A stretch of 64,000 nucleotides of DNA from Methylobacterium sp. E-005 (GTDB taxonomy: Bacteria > Pseudomonadota > Alphaproteobacteria > Rhizobiales > Beijerinckiaceae), in assembly GCF_022829725.1 (NCBI RefSeq), contig NZ_JAKSYG010000219.1:1-64000 (forward strand). Direction: 5' to 3'. Each line of letters starts with the position of its first letter. The first letter of the stretch is position 1. The notes beneath the pieces were generated by a model. The model did not search any database. It was not told where the DNA came from and saw only the letters and a program-made list of their open reading frames with translations. The position numbers were made by a program, and so were the translations under genes. Below are positions 1 through 8,707 of the stretch, one piece after another.

Positions 1-2190
1 CGCGCCCATCTCGCCGAGAATGGTCCGCGAGTCGATCTTGCTGGTCACCTGGAAGCTGATCCGGGTCGGGAAGTTCGCCTTGATGGTGCCGGTGATCACG
101 TCGACCGAAGGCCGCTGCGTCGCCATGATCAGGTGGATGCCCGCCGCCCGCGCCATCTGGGCCAGACGCTGGATCGCCCCCTCGATGTCCTTGCCGGCCA
201 CCATCATCAGGTCGGCCATCTCGTCGACCACGATCACGATGTACGGCAGCGGCGCGAGGTCCATCGCCTCGTCCTCGTAGACCGCCTCGCCGGTGTGGCG
301 GTCGAAGCCGGTCTGGACGGTCCGGGTCAGCACCTCGCCGCGCTCCGCCGCCTCGGCGACCCGGGCGTTGTAGCCGTCGATGTTGCGCACCGCGATCTTG
401 GCCATCTTCTTGTAGCGCTCCTCCATCTCGCGCACGGCCCATTTGAGGGCGATCACCGCCTTCTTGGGATCCGTCACCACGGGGGAGAGCAGGTGCGGGA
501 TACCGTCGTAGACCGACAGCTCCAGCATCTTCGGATCGACCATGATCAGGCGGCACTCTTCCGGCTTCAGCCGGTAGAGCAGCGACAGGATCATCGTGTT
601 GATCGCCACCGACTTGCCTGAGCCGGTGGTGCCGGCCACAAGCAGGTGCGGCATGCGGGCGAGGTCGGCGATGATCGGCCCGCCGCCGATGTTCTTGCCC
701 AGGCAGAGCGCCAGCTTGTGCTTGCTCTCGGCGAAATCCGTCGAGGCCAGGAGCTCGCGTAAGTACACTGTCTCGCGCTTGGCGTTCGGCAATTCGATGC
801 CGATGGCGTTCCGGCCGGGCACCACGGCAACGCGGGCCGAGACCGCCGACATCGACCGGGCGATGTCGTCGGCCAGCGCGATCACGCGGCTGGACTTGGT
901 GCCCGGCGCCGGCTCCAGCTCGTACAGGGTGACGACCGGGCCGGGCCGCACCGCCAGGATGTCGCCGCGCACGCCGAAATCGCCGAGCGTCGCCTCCAGC
1001 AGCGTGGCGTTCTGCTCCAGGGCATCGGCCGAGATCAGGCTGGCCTGGGACGGGCCGCGCGGCGCCGCCAGCAGGTCGAGGGCCGGCAGGGCGTAATCCT
1101 CGGGTCGGAGCGGCGGCGCCGGGGCACGGCGGGCCGGCACGGGCGCAGCGGCCGGCGGAGCCACCCGGGAGGCGGTCGGCTCGGGCTGGGGCGGCTGGGG
1201 ACGCTGCGGGGCACGTTGGGGGAGGGGCTGTTGCGGCGCCTCGAAGCCCTCGGCCTCGGCGTGCGGCATCACGGCGTGGTCGGGCTCGCCCTCGGCGGGC
1301 GCCGCGTCGAAGACGGGTTCGCGCCGGCCCGGGCCGGGCGGGGCGCCACCGGGCAGATGATCGGCCCAGGGCAGGTCCGCATCCGTGAAGGCGCGCCGGG
1401 CCGCGAGCGCCGGGGAGGCGCCGTCGAACGGCTCGGCCCGGCCCGACCGCCACCCGGCGATCCGGTCGGAGGCCGCGAGGCGGAGCCGCATCAGGCCCTG
1501 CGCCAGGGCACCGACCCCCACAAGTCCGAGGCCCGGCTCATCGGCATCCTCGCGCTCGTCGCGGTTCCTGACCGGCGGACGCCGGACAGGATAGGGCTCA
1601 TCATGCAGCGACTCCTCCTCCACGGCACCGAAGCGGCAGGCCCCGGTGAGGCTGAGGATCGCCACCGCCGCGTAGACGAAGCCGACGAGATGGGCCGCGG
1701 CCGACGAGACCGCCCCGACGATCACCCGGGCCATCGACAGCAGCCCGTCGCCGGCCACGCCCCCGAGCCCGGTGGGCAGCGGCCAGCGCGTGGTGGGTGG
1801 CAGCGCGCTCGCCACCGCGCTCGCCGCGCAGAATCCGATGATCCAGAGCGCGATCCGCATCCCCCCGTCGGGCAGGTCGCGCTCGCGCATCAGCCGCACG
1901 CCCCAGAGGGCCGGGGGCAGCACGAAGGCGAGGGATCCCAGGCCGAGGATCTGCATGGCGAGGTCGGCCAGCACGGCGCCGGGCTGGCCGAGCACGTTGT
2001 GGGCCGGATGGTCGGTGGCGTGGTTCAGGCTCGGGTCGTCGATCGACCACGTGGCCAAAGCCACGGTCAGCGCGACCGCGCCGGTGAACAGCACGAGCCC
2101 GCCGAGCTCCGTCAGGCGCTTGCCCAGGAACGGGCGAACGCTGTCGACGAAAGTGTCGTAGGGCGATGCGGGACGGCGAAGCGAGCGCAT
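1..2190 (-). CDS. ftsK: DNA translocase FtsK, 5' part (gene runs off the left edge)
   Basis: FtsK pumps DNA at the division septum and helps resolve chromosome dimers at dif. The N-terminus (MRSLRRPASPYDTF) is followed by several membrane segments in roughly the first 200 residues. A long Pro/Ala-rich linker comes next, then the RecA-like motor. Walker A (GTTGSGKS) falls near residue 515 and Walker B (VVIVDEMADLM) near residue 650. The reading frame is open to position 1, so the end of the motor and the C-terminal gamma domain that reads KOPS lie outside the window. The ATG at 2190 is the natural start because the membrane segments follow at once. The family call is secure. A CtrA-like site lies about 55 bases upstream. 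Confidence 0.96.
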   Translation of the reverse strand, partial: MRSLRRPASPYDTFVDSVRPFLGKRLTELGGLVLFTGAVALTVALATWSIDDPSLNHATDHPAHNVLGQPGAVLADLAMQILGLGSLAFVLPPALWGVRLMRERDLPDGGMRIALWIIGFCAASAVASALPPTTRWPLPTGLGGVAGDGLLSMARVIVGAVSSAAAHLVGFVYAAVAILSLTGACRFGAVEEESLHDEPYPVRRPPVRNRDEREDADEPGLGLVGVGALAQGLMRLRLAASDRIAGWRSGRAEPFDGASPALAARRAFTDADLPWADHLPGGAPPGPGRREPVFDAAPAEGEPDHAVMPHAEAEGFEAPQQPLPQRAPQRPQPPQPEPTASRVAPPAAAPVPARRAPAPPLRPEDYALPALDLLAAPRGPSQASLISADALEQNATLLEATLGDFGVRGDILAVRPGPVVTLYELEPAPGTKSSRVIALADDIARSMSAVSARVAVVPGRNAIGIELPNAKRETVYLRELLASTDFAESKHKLALCLGKNIGGGPIIADLARMPHLLVAGTTGSGKSVAINTMILSLLYRLKPEECRLIMVDPKMLELSVYDGIPHLLSPVVTDPKKAVIALKWAVREMEERYKKMAKIAVRNIDGYNARVAEAAERGEVLTRTVQTGFDRHTGEAVYEDEAMDLAPLPYIVIVVDEMADLMMVAGKDIEGAIQRLAQMARAAGIHLIMATQRPSVDVITGTIKANFPTRISFQVTSKIDSRTILGEMGA

Positions 2191-2242
2191 GCGGGACCGG
2201 ACGCGGAACGGGAACTTACCCCTCAGGCTAGGCACGGCCCCC

Positions 2243-2257
2243 TTAACGAGCCGCTAA
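2243..2257. promoter_or_regulatory. Possible CtrA-type binding site between ftsK and mtnA
   Basis: The bases read TTAA-N7-CTAA, one base away from the TTAA-N7-TTAA consensus of the alphaproteobacterial cell-cycle regulator CtrA. The site lies in the divergent gap between ftsK and mtnA, about 55 bases from the ftsK start. A role in cell-cycle control of ftsK is inference; one imperfect site can arise by chance. Confidence 0.35.
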
Positions 2258-2357
2258 GGTTGAGGAAGCCTGACCAGCCTCTGGCCGCGTGTCCCCAGAC
2301 CGTCGCAATCCTCGCCAGAGGGTGCAAAATCTGCCCCGCTGTGGCACAGGTTCGGCC

Positions 2358-3473
2358 ATGAACATCGACGGCCAGCCCTACCGCACGATCTTCCCGGACC
2401 CCGATGGGGTGAGCGTCCAGGTGATCGACCAGACGCGCCTGCCCTTCGCGTTCGAGCTGAAGCGCCTCGCCACCCTGGACGAGGCCGCCGTGGCGATCCG
2501 CACCATGATCGTGCGCGGCGCGCCCCTGATCGGCGTCACCGCGGCCTACGGGCTGGCGCTCGCCATGCGGGCGGATGCCTCCCATGACGGGATCGACCGG
2601 GCGGTGGCCACCCTCGCCGCCACGCGGCCGACCGCGGTCAACCTGCGCTGGGCGCTGGATCGGGTCGCCGCCAACCTGCGGCAGGTTGCACCCGATGAGC
2701 GCTTCGACCGCGCCTTCGCGGAGGCGGGCCGCATCGCCGAGGAGGATGTCGCGAGCTGCCGCGCGATCGGCGCCCATGGCGGCCGGATCATCGCCGACCT
2801 GCACAAGGCCAAGGGTGGGGCCAAGGGCGGCGACAAGCCCGTCACGGTGTTGACCCACTGCAATGCCGGCTGGCTCGCCACGGTGGATTGGGGCACGGCG
2901 CTGGCGCCGGTCTACGCCGCGCACGAGCAGGGCGTCCCGGTCCACGTGCTGGTCGACGAGACCCGCCCGCGCAGCCAGGGCGCGGCGCTGACCGCCTTCG
3001 AGCTGCACGGCCACGGCGTGCCCCACACGGTGATCGCCGACAATGCCGGCGGCCACCTGATGCAGCACGGGCAGGTCGACCTGTGCATCGTCGGCTCGGA
3101 CCGGACCACGGCGCGCGGCGACGTCTGCAACAAGATCGGCACCTACCTGAAGGCGCTCGCCGCCCACGACACCGGCGTGCCGTTCTACGCGGCGCTGCCG
3201 TTCTCGACGATCGACTGGACGCTGCAGGACGGCGTGACGGAGATCCCGATCGAGGAGCGCGACGGGCGCGAGGTCACCCACATGACCGGGCGGCTGGCCG
3301 ATGGCGGCTTCGCCACGATCGAGGTGGTCTCGCCGGGCAGCCCCGTGGCCAACCCGGCCTTCGACGTGACGCCGGCGCGGCTGGTGACCGGCATCATCAC
3401 CGAGCGCGGCGTGTGCGACGCGAGTGCCGAGGGGCTGTACGGGCTCTATCCGGAGCGGCGCAAGGCGGCGTGA
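2358..3473 (+). CDS. mtnA: S-methyl-5-thioribose-1-phosphate isomerase
   Basis: MtnA converts methylthioribose 1-phosphate to methylthioribulose 1-phosphate in the methionine salvage pathway, in the cytoplasm. The protein is 371 residues, normal for the family. It shows the substrate-binding stretch RGAPLIGVTAAYG near residue 53, the catalytic cysteine in THCNAGWLAT near residue 168 and the catalytic aspartate in GSDRTTARGDVCNKIGTY near residue 247. The frame is open further upstream, but the ATG at 2358 (MNIDGQPYRTI) matches the usual N-terminus. No other salvage gene is adjacent. It is divergent from ftsK. Confidence 0.95.
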   Translation: MNIDGQPYRTIFPDPDGVSVQVIDQTRLPFAFELKRLATLDEAAVAIRTMIVRGAPLIGVTAAYGLALAMRADASHDGIDRAVATLAATRPTAVNLRWALDRVAANLRQVAPDERFDRAFAEAGRIAEEDVASCRAIGAHGGRIIADLHKAKGGAKGGDKPVTVLTHCNAGWLATVDWGTALAPVYAAHEQGVPVHVLVDETRPRSQGAALTAFELHGHGVPHTVIADNAGGHLMQHGQVDLCIVGSDRTTARGDVCNKIGTYLKALAAHDTGVPFYAALPFSTIDWTLQDGVTEIPIEERDGREVTHMTGRLADGGFATIEVVSPGSPVANPAFDVTPARLVTGIITERGVCDASAEGLYGLYPERRKAA

Positions 3474-3540
3474 GGAGTGTTCCTGGCCGCGGTGTCCCAG
3501 TCTTTTTTATAGCGGCTGACGTCTTGCGCCGGATCATCCA

Positions 3541-3670
3541 ACTCACCCCCTCATCCTGAGGTGACCGCGAAGCGGGCCTCGAAGGCGGGCTCCAGAGATC
3601 GCAGTGCCTTCTGGAGCCCTCCCTCGAGGCCTCCGCTGCGCTGCGGCACCTCAGGATGAGGGGGTGGGTT
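3541..3670. repeat. Palindromic repeat family A, copy 1
   Basis: About 130 bases with near-perfect outer arms: the left arm contains CCTCATCCTGAGGTG and the right arm CACCTCAGGATGAGG. An inner pair (GCCTCGAAGG and CCTCGAGGC types) can extend the cruciform. The same element occurs at 46870-47005, 52561-52700 and 60875-61008. It follows mtnA and its right arm supplies the 3' end and stop codon of the small gene at 3651-3908. Confidence 0.9.
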
Positions 3671-3908
3671 GGATATGGCTACGCGTCGAACCGAAGGCGG
3701 CGGCCACGGCTTCGGCCGCGTCACCCTCCACGAAGACGCCGCGATCGGCTTGGTCGAGGCCCGCCGTCATGGCAGCCACGTGTTCGGGCGCGACATCCAG
3801 CGGCTCGGTGATCTGCGCGAGGCTGAGTATGGCCTGGGCGATGGTGTCCTGTTCGGCGGCGGGCATCCGGCGCACTGCGGCAACCGCCTTCTCCAGTCGA
3901 TCCGTCAT
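3651..3908 (-). CDS. Small antitoxin-like protein, C-terminus encoded by a repeat
   Basis: This 85-residue reading frame starts at an ATG preceded by a clear AGGAGG ribosome site. The N-terminal part (MTDRLEKAVAAVRRMPAAEQ) resembles the short helical segment found in many RelB/ParD-like antitoxins, where a similar LPxxEQ stretch is common. That resemblance is weak and the function is not proven. The last residues (HIQPTPSS) and the stop are encoded by the arm of repeat A copy 1, so the original C-terminus has probably been replaced. No toxin gene is seen next to it. It may be an orphan antitoxin or a decaying fragment. Confidence 0.55.
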   Translation of the reverse strand: MTDRLEKAVAAVRRMPAAEQDTIAQAILSLAQITEPLDVAPEHVAAMTAGLDQADRGVFVEGDAAEAVAAAFGSTRSHIQPTPSS

Positions 3909-4003
3909 GGGCCAACCTCCTGCCTCACCTGAGCAGGCTCGGCGCGTTCGGCGACAGGGTCCGATCCGAGGGATCGGGAGGGCTTGCGCAGCGGGAGCGA
4001 TGC

Positions 4004-5350
4004 TCAGCCGCGCTGCACGCTCCAGATCGCCGCCAGCATCTCGTCGATCGCCGATCCGGTCTCCACCGGCTGCACGCTGGCCGTCTGATCGGTCTGAAGG
4101 CGCGGCAGGCGGACGATATGGGCGCGGACGCCCTTGAGCAGGCGGGGCAGGTCCGCGCACAGCACCTCGCCGGCGGCCTTCGCCATGGCGTACTCGGTCA
4201 GGCCGGCCGGCCGCTCGGTCACGGCGACGCTCGACGGGTAGAACACCGCGATGGCCTGCGGGCCGGCCTCGCGCAGGCCGGCGCAGAGTTCGTAGAAGGC
4301 GTGGACGTAGAACACCATCATCTCCGCGAGCAGCGCGGGGTCGAGGCTCCGGCCGCGCTTGCCGAAGATGAACGGCGTCGCGAAGTAGTAGAGCTGGTCG
4401 AAGGCCGCGCCGGCGGGGATCTGCCCGGCGATCGGCTGCCGCACGTCGAGCTTGAGGATCGCGCAGGTGCCGCCGGCCGCGCGGATCTCGCGCGCGACGT
4501 CACCGGCCTCGCCGTCGCCGACCGCGTAGGTGAGGGTGACCGCGGCCCCGCCCAGGGCCAGCAATTTCGCCGTCAGCGCACCGAGGCCGCGCGACCCGCC
4601 GACCACCAGGGCCCGACGCCTGGCGAAGGCATCCGGCTCAACGAGACCCCGCAGCGCATCGACGCCCGGCTGTTCCGTCGGCGGCGCGCGCCGGAACGCC
4701 TCGACGGTCCCGCTCAGGGCAGCACCCGTCACCTGCAGGGTGACGAGGTTGAAGCGTTCGTCGTCGCGCAGCACGGCGTAGCGCATCGCCGACCCGGTGG
4801 CTTCCGCCCCGCGGGTCACCGAGAAGCCGCGGAAGATCGAGTGCAGGCCCGGGCAGACCATCCCGACGAGCTTCGACAGGCCGGCAAGATCGATCAGGAA
4901 GCCGGGGCCGAGCGCGGTCGAGGCCTTCGGGAAGGCCGCCGCGAAGGCGTCCGCGCGGGCCTCCAACGCGAAGCTTTGCGCTTCGGGCTCTACGGGCGGG
5001 AGAGGCCGGTCGGCGTGCGGCGACAGGTCGATCCGGGTGACCGCCACATCATCCACGAGGATGGCCATCTGCGCGCGCCCGGCGTCCCGCCGCTCCAGCC
5101 GGAGCCGGCAGAGGTCGCCGACATGGATCATCCTGTCGAACCGGACCGTCAGAGCCCCAACCCCGTCGAGGCAATCCCCGGCGGCGTCGAGGGCCCACAG
5201 GACGGCGTGGATCCCATGCACGACCGGCCGCCCGGCCTGCGTGCGCCGGGCTGCCTTGGCGTCCATGTGCATCGGGTTGGAATCCCCCGACAAAGCCGCG
5301 AAGGCCTGCTGGTCCTCGGGGGTGAAGCGGCGTTCGGTCAGGCTGTCCAA
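4004..5350 (-). CDS. MaoC-like dehydratase fused to a short-chain dehydrogenase
   Basis: A 448-residue two-enzyme fusion. Residues 1-110 carry a hot-dog fold with the hydratase motif SGDSNPMHMD (D23, N25, H28). Residues about 145-225 look like a second, degenerate hot-dog region. Residues 245-448 form an SDR reductase with the nucleotide motif GGSRGLG (251-257), serines at 373-374 and the catalytic pair Y387 and K391. The likely chemistry is reduction and dehydration or hydration of an acyl group on the neighbouring carrier protein. The start is TTG at 5350, chosen because AGGAGG lies about seven bases upstream. It is the last gene of the leftward FkbH cluster, separated from the carrier protein by a family B repeat. 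Confidence 0.85.
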   Translation of the reverse strand: MDSLTERRFTPEDQQAFAALSGDSNPMHMDAKAARRTQAGRPVVHGIHAVLWALDAAGDCLDGVGALTVRFDRMIHVGDLCRLRLERRDAGRAQMAILVDDVAVTRIDLSPHADRPLPPVEPEAQSFALEARADAFAAAFPKASTALGPGFLIDLAGLSKLVGMVCPGLHSIFRGFSVTRGAEATGSAMRYAVLRDDERFNLVTLQVTGAALSGTVEAFRRAPPTEQPGVDALRGLVEPDAFARRRALVVGGSRGLGALTAKLLALGGAAVTLTYAVGDGEAGDVAREIRAAGGTCAILKLDVRQPIAGQIPAGAAFDQLYYFATPFIFGKRGRSLDPALLAEMMVFYVHAFYELCAGLREAGPQAIAVFYPSSVAVTERPAGLTEYAMAKAAGEVLCADLPRLLKGVRAHIVRLPRLQTDQTASVQPVETGSAIDEMLAAIWSVQRG

Positions 5351-5404
5351 GGCGACCCTCCTGGGGGGTCCGGTCGGGTCGGTACAGAAGGATCGCCGAA
5401 GATC

Positions 5405-5524
5405 CCGGATTCAAAAGGTCCGGTCCTTTTGCGGGTGCAGGGCAGCGCCCGGTGTCGGACTTCGTCCAATGTCGGGGCACTGCCCCGACACCCCGCCAAA
5501 GGGCTGGAGCCCTTTGGAAACCCG
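5405..5524 (-). repeat. Multi-hairpin repeat family B, copy 1 (reverse orientation)
   Basis: Read on the minus strand it starts GGGTTTCCAAAGGGC and contains successive hairpins: CCAAAGGGCT/AGCCCTTTGG, GTCGGGGC/GCCCCGAC, GGACGAAGTCC and AAAAGG/CCTTTT. The other copies are at 13971, 20938, 29937 and 50882. It sits between the acyl carrier gene and the MaoC-SDR gene, where it could lower downstream transcription. Confidence 0.85.
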
Positions 5525-5555
5525 TGACCGGAGATCCGCGATGCAGGATTATGCG

Positions 5556-5807
5556 CTAGCCCTTGGCCTGCATCTTGGCCGCGATCAGGTCGGCGAGCGC
5601 GCCGACGCTCGTGAGCTTCTCGATCTCCGCGCTCGACATCCGGATGCCGAACTGCTCCTCCGCGGCGAGCAGGATGTTGATGTGGCTCGCCGAATCCCAG
5701 CCCTCAACATCATCGGCCGTCGTCTCGGGGCGAAGCTCGATCGCGTCGTCCGCCAGCACGTCGCGGAAGATCTGCGTCAGCCCGGCATGGATGGCTTGCT
5801 GCGTCAT
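5556..5807 (-). CDS. Acyl carrier protein
   Basis: An 83-residue carrier protein. The phosphopantetheine attachment serine is S39 in the motif GWDSASHINI, with the usual four-helix spacing around it. The motif is DSASH rather than the DSLD-like motif of fatty acid synthesis carriers, as in stand-alone carriers of secondary or glycan-modification pathways. Its ATG overlaps the TGA of the upstream FkbH-like gene by four bases, so the two are translationally coupled. The FkbH-like protein is its expected partner, loading a glyceryl or similar unit onto the phosphopantetheine arm. Confidence 0.93.
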   Translation of the reverse strand: MTQQAIHAGLTQIFRDVLADDAIELRPETTADDVEGWDSASHINILLAAEEQFGIRMSSAEIEKLTSVGALADLIAAKMQAKG

Positions 5808-7711
5808 CGGGTGGTCTCCACGATGGTCATGGGAAATTCGGAAGGCTGAGGCCCCGGCAGGTCGAGGCGCCAGCGCGTCGTCCCGTCCGCCGCCGTGCCG
5901 CCCGCCGCGAAGAAACCGAGGCGGGCGTAGTGGTCACACACCATCCCGTTCTTGGGCGTCGGCCGGTACGTGCCGACAAGCGCCCGGGCGCCCATCCGGG
6001 CGGCCTCGGCGGCGAGCACCGCCAGCGTCGCCTCCTCGACCCGCCGCTTCAGCACGCGGCAGCTCATCAGCCACGTGTCGATCACGAGATCGGTCTGTTG
6101 CAGGCGGCAGATCACCACCGCGATGATGCCGTTGTCACCGAACCGGTCCCGGAGCCGCAGGTGCAGCCCGAGGGCGTCCGGGTCGGCCATCACGGCGCGG
6201 ATCTCGGCCTCGTCGGTGCGCCGGGTCGTCAGGTTGAACTGGTTGGTCTTGTTGATCAGCTGGACGACCCGCGCGAGGTTCACGCTGTCGAACCGCGACC
6301 ATTCCAGGACCATCTGCAGGCCCCGGAGGTAGGATTCGAGGTCGGTGGATCCCGCGAGCGCCGCGTCCCGCTCGGCGTTCTGCCGGTACTGCGCGGTGCG
6401 GTCGCGATCGTCGGCGGTGAGGACCACGCCCTCGAAATAGCCGGCCTCCGCGAGGCAATACGGCACCAGGGCGGGATCCTCCGGCACCTCCGGCACGGCG
6501 ACCATCGGCAATTCGGTCCGGACGAGATCGCGCTCGAACGGGTTGTCGTCGACGAAGACCAAGCTATCGAGCCCGATATTGAGCTGCCGCGCGATCTCCC
6601 GGAGGTTGGTGGCCTTGTCGTCCCAGTTGGCGACGAAGCAGGCGATGTCCTGGCGCTTCAGCGCCATCTCGGGGTGGCTCTCGAAGGGCGCCAGCGCGTT
6701 CGCGGGGTCGTTCTTGGAGCAGATTGCGAGCAGGATGCCGCGCTTGGCCTGATCGAGCCCGAAAAGCTGCACGGCGAGGAACGCTTCCCCCTGCGCGTCG
6801 CCGTTGCCGACCACGATGCCGTCGAGCCCGTCATCGCCGATCACCCCGCCCCAGAGGGTGTTGTCGAGGTCGAACACAAGGCATTTCGCCGTCAGCCCCT
6901 GCCGCGCCGCCACGACCCGCGCCACCAGCTCGCCGTAGAGCGGCGCCGCGTTCGGCGGGATCTCCTGCTTGGCCCGGTGCCACAGCACGGGATTGTGCCA
7001 CGCGCCGATTCCGTGCCGGGCGGCGGCATCGTCCACCGCGATCAGGTCGATGCCGGCGGCGTCGGCGCCTTCGCGCAGCCGCGCGTTCAGGCGCGTCACG
7101 AAGCGGTGGCGCGAGCCCGGCATCCGGTGCTCGTTGCTCCCGAACAGGGGCGGAAACACCGGCAGCACCGTCTGCTGCAGCACCCGGGCTCCGAACCGCG
7201 CCTGCGCGGCCAGCCAGAGGCCTTCGAGGCGCTCCGCCATCCGATCGACGGCCGCGTCGGCCTCAGCCAGATCCGCGAAATCCCGCGCGCCCTGGGTGAG
7301 GTGATGCGCGTCGAGGGCGATCAGGATCGTGTCGGGCGCGAAGGCAAGGAGTTCCGGCCCCGGCGCTTCGAGCTCCTGCAGGTACTGGCCATAGCCGGTC
7401 TCGTGCAGGGTCAGCCAGAGGCCGCGGCGCAGGGCGGCGACCCGCAGGGCCGGGAACAGATGGCTCTGCGTTGCCGAACCGAGAACCGCGAGGCGCACCG
7501 GCCGCGTGGTCAGGTGGGGCGGCTGGTCGGGGAAGCGCTTGCGCAGCCCGGCATCGACGCGATTGGTCTGCACGAAATCGAGATTCGTCCGCGCCAGGGC
7601 GCCGAGGCCCGCCCAGGCGCGGGCCGGATCGGGCTCGGCCAGGGCCGCCTCGAGGCGGTCGCGCCAATCGTCGGGTGGCGCCGGGAGCCAGGAAAGGCCG
7701 GGGGATGTCAT
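5804..7711 (-). CDS. FkbH-like HAD-superfamily protein with C-terminal acyltransferase-like domain
   Basis: A 635-residue protein of the FkbH family. In characterised relatives the HAD domain dephosphorylates 1,3-bisphosphoglycerate and transfers the glyceryl group to a carrier protein. The HAD motif DLDNTLWGG starts at residue 281, giving D281, D283 and T285. An SGNH-like region precedes it (about 70-270) and a GNAT-like segment follows (about 480-630). The start at 7711 (MTSPGLSWLP) is 17 bases after the stop of the WcbI-like gene. Coupling to the acyl carrier gene supports the assignment. Whether it loads glycerate or another three-carbon unit cannot be told from sequence. Confidence 0.9.
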   Translation of the reverse strand: MTSPGLSWLPAPPDDWRDRLEAALAEPDPARAWAGLGALARTNLDFVQTNRVDAGLRKRFPDQPPHLTTRPVRLAVLGSATQSHLFPALRVAALRRGLWLTLHETGYGQYLQELEAPGPELLAFAPDTILIALDAHHLTQGARDFADLAEADAAVDRMAERLEGLWLAAQARFGARVLQQTVLPVFPPLFGSNEHRMPGSRHRFVTRLNARLREGADAAGIDLIAVDDAAARHGIGAWHNPVLWHRAKQEIPPNAAPLYGELVARVVAARQGLTAKCLVFDLDNTLWGGVIGDDGLDGIVVGNGDAQGEAFLAVQLFGLDQAKRGILLAICSKNDPANALAPFESHPEMALKRQDIACFVANWDDKATNLREIARQLNIGLDSLVFVDDNPFERDLVRTELPMVAVPEVPEDPALVPYCLAEAGYFEGVVLTADDRDRTAQYRQNAERDAALAGSTDLESYLRGLQMVLEWSRFDSVNLARVVQLINKTNQFNLTTRRTDEAEIRAVMADPDALGLHLRLRDRFGDNGIIAVVICRLQQTDLVIDTWLMSCRVLKRRVEEATLAVLAAEAARMGARALVGTYRPTPKNGMVCDHYARLGFFAAGGTAADGTTRWRLDLPGPQPSEFPMTIVETTR

Positions 7712-7728
7712 GGAATCCGCTCTCCGCC

Positions 7729-8556
7729 TCAGCCGAGATGCCGGATGTACATCCGCGTGTAGTCCTCCCAGGTGACGTGGCCCACCGGGGCGTAGTGGTA
7801 GATCCGGCCGGGCTGCGCCCAGTCCAGGTCGAGCCGTTCGGCGACCGCCGGATGCACCGGCACCTGCATCGCCCCCCACGCGTCGAGGGTGGACGGGTCC
7901 GGCAGGGCGGGGGCGATGCCGAGCTTGCCGCAGCAATAGGCCATCAGCTCCCGGTAGAGCAGGCCGCTCGGATGGCCGAGCCAGTGGAAGAGCTGCTGCG
8001 TCCGGGTGTTGTCGCGGACGAAGGCCCCGAGATCGCAGCGGTAGGTCGCGTCGATCGCCGCCAGGGTCTCGTCCTCCATCTCGAGGAGGCGGGGGAAGTT
8101 CTTGGCCAGGCCCGGCACCGCGAGGTCGCGATAGGCGATGAACCGCTGCTCGGGATCCGGGACGTCGCCGCGCAGCCGGGCCAGCAGGCCATCGGCGAAG
8201 CGCACCGGGCCGCTCGCGGCGGCATCGGCCTCCGCGCGCGGGTCCCGGCCATAGATCAGGCCGTCGAACGGCCAGAACGTGCGCCGGAGCAGGTTCGGAT
8301 ACCCGAAGCGCGCCACGCCCGGCGGAACCGAGTCCCGCTCGTACCGCTCGGCTTCGGCGATGCCCTGGATGAAGACGGCGTGGGCCTGATCGACGATCGC
8401 CTGCAGCTCGGGGGACGGAACGGGTGTTGCGTGCAGGGGAAGAGAATGAAACGCGAATTCTTCTTTCAACGCATCGATCTGTGAGAAGAAAGAAGCCAAA
8501 TCAGAGGCATTACAATTCCCAACGAATACGACCTGTCTTCTTGACGACAGCAGCAT
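7729..8556 (-). CDS. WcbI-like polysaccharide acyltransferase
   Basis: A protein of about 275 residues with the N-terminal signature VVFVGNCNASDLA, typical of the WcbI family (a CoA-binding group linked to acylation of capsule or surface polysaccharide). The ATG at 8556 has an AGAGGTG ribosome site; a GTG at 8571 is an alternative start. It is the first gene of a leftward set with an FkbH-like enzyme and an acyl carrier protein, so it may transfer the acyl product to a glycan. The family assignment rests on the N-terminal motif and on context. Confidence 0.75.
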   Translation of the reverse strand: MLLSSRRQVVFVGNCNASDLASFFSQIDALKEEFAFHSLPLHATPVPSPELQAIVDQAHAVFIQGIAEAERYERDSVPPGVARFGYPNLLRRTFWPFDGLIYGRDPRAEADAAASGPVRFADGLLARLRGDVPDPEQRFIAYRDLAVPGLAKNFPRLLEMEDETLAAIDATYRCDLGAFVRDNTRTQQLFHWLGHPSGLLYRELMAYCCGKLGIAPALPDPSTLDAWGAMQVPVHPAVAERLDLDWAQPGRIYHYAPVGHVTWEDYTRMYIRHLG

Positions 8557-8580
8557 GCACACCTCTGGCACGCCGACCGG

Positions 8581-8696
8581 CGTGATGGTTCACTCGAGTC
8601 CGTCCTGATATCCCGCCCAGCATCGATCGTCGATACTGGGCGGTATAAAAATATCAGTTTCGGATACTGGCCATCCGTCTGGCCCAACCATCACGG
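8581..8696. promoter_or_regulatory. Structured leader with nested inverted repeats upstream of the WcbI-FkbH cluster
   Basis: The ends are a 10-bp inverted repeat, CGTGATGGTT at 8581-8590 and AACCATCACG at 8687-8696. Inside is a strong hairpin CCGCCCAG...CTGGGCGG whose loop contains ATCGA/TCGAT. The AT-rich run TATAAAAATAT follows. It is the only AT-rich stretch in the neighbourhood and lies directly before the first gene of the cluster. It could be a leader, an operator or a terminator for the upstream gene. No known riboswitch was recognised. Confidence 0.5.
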
Positions 8697-8707
8697 TACT
8701 GCCGCGC

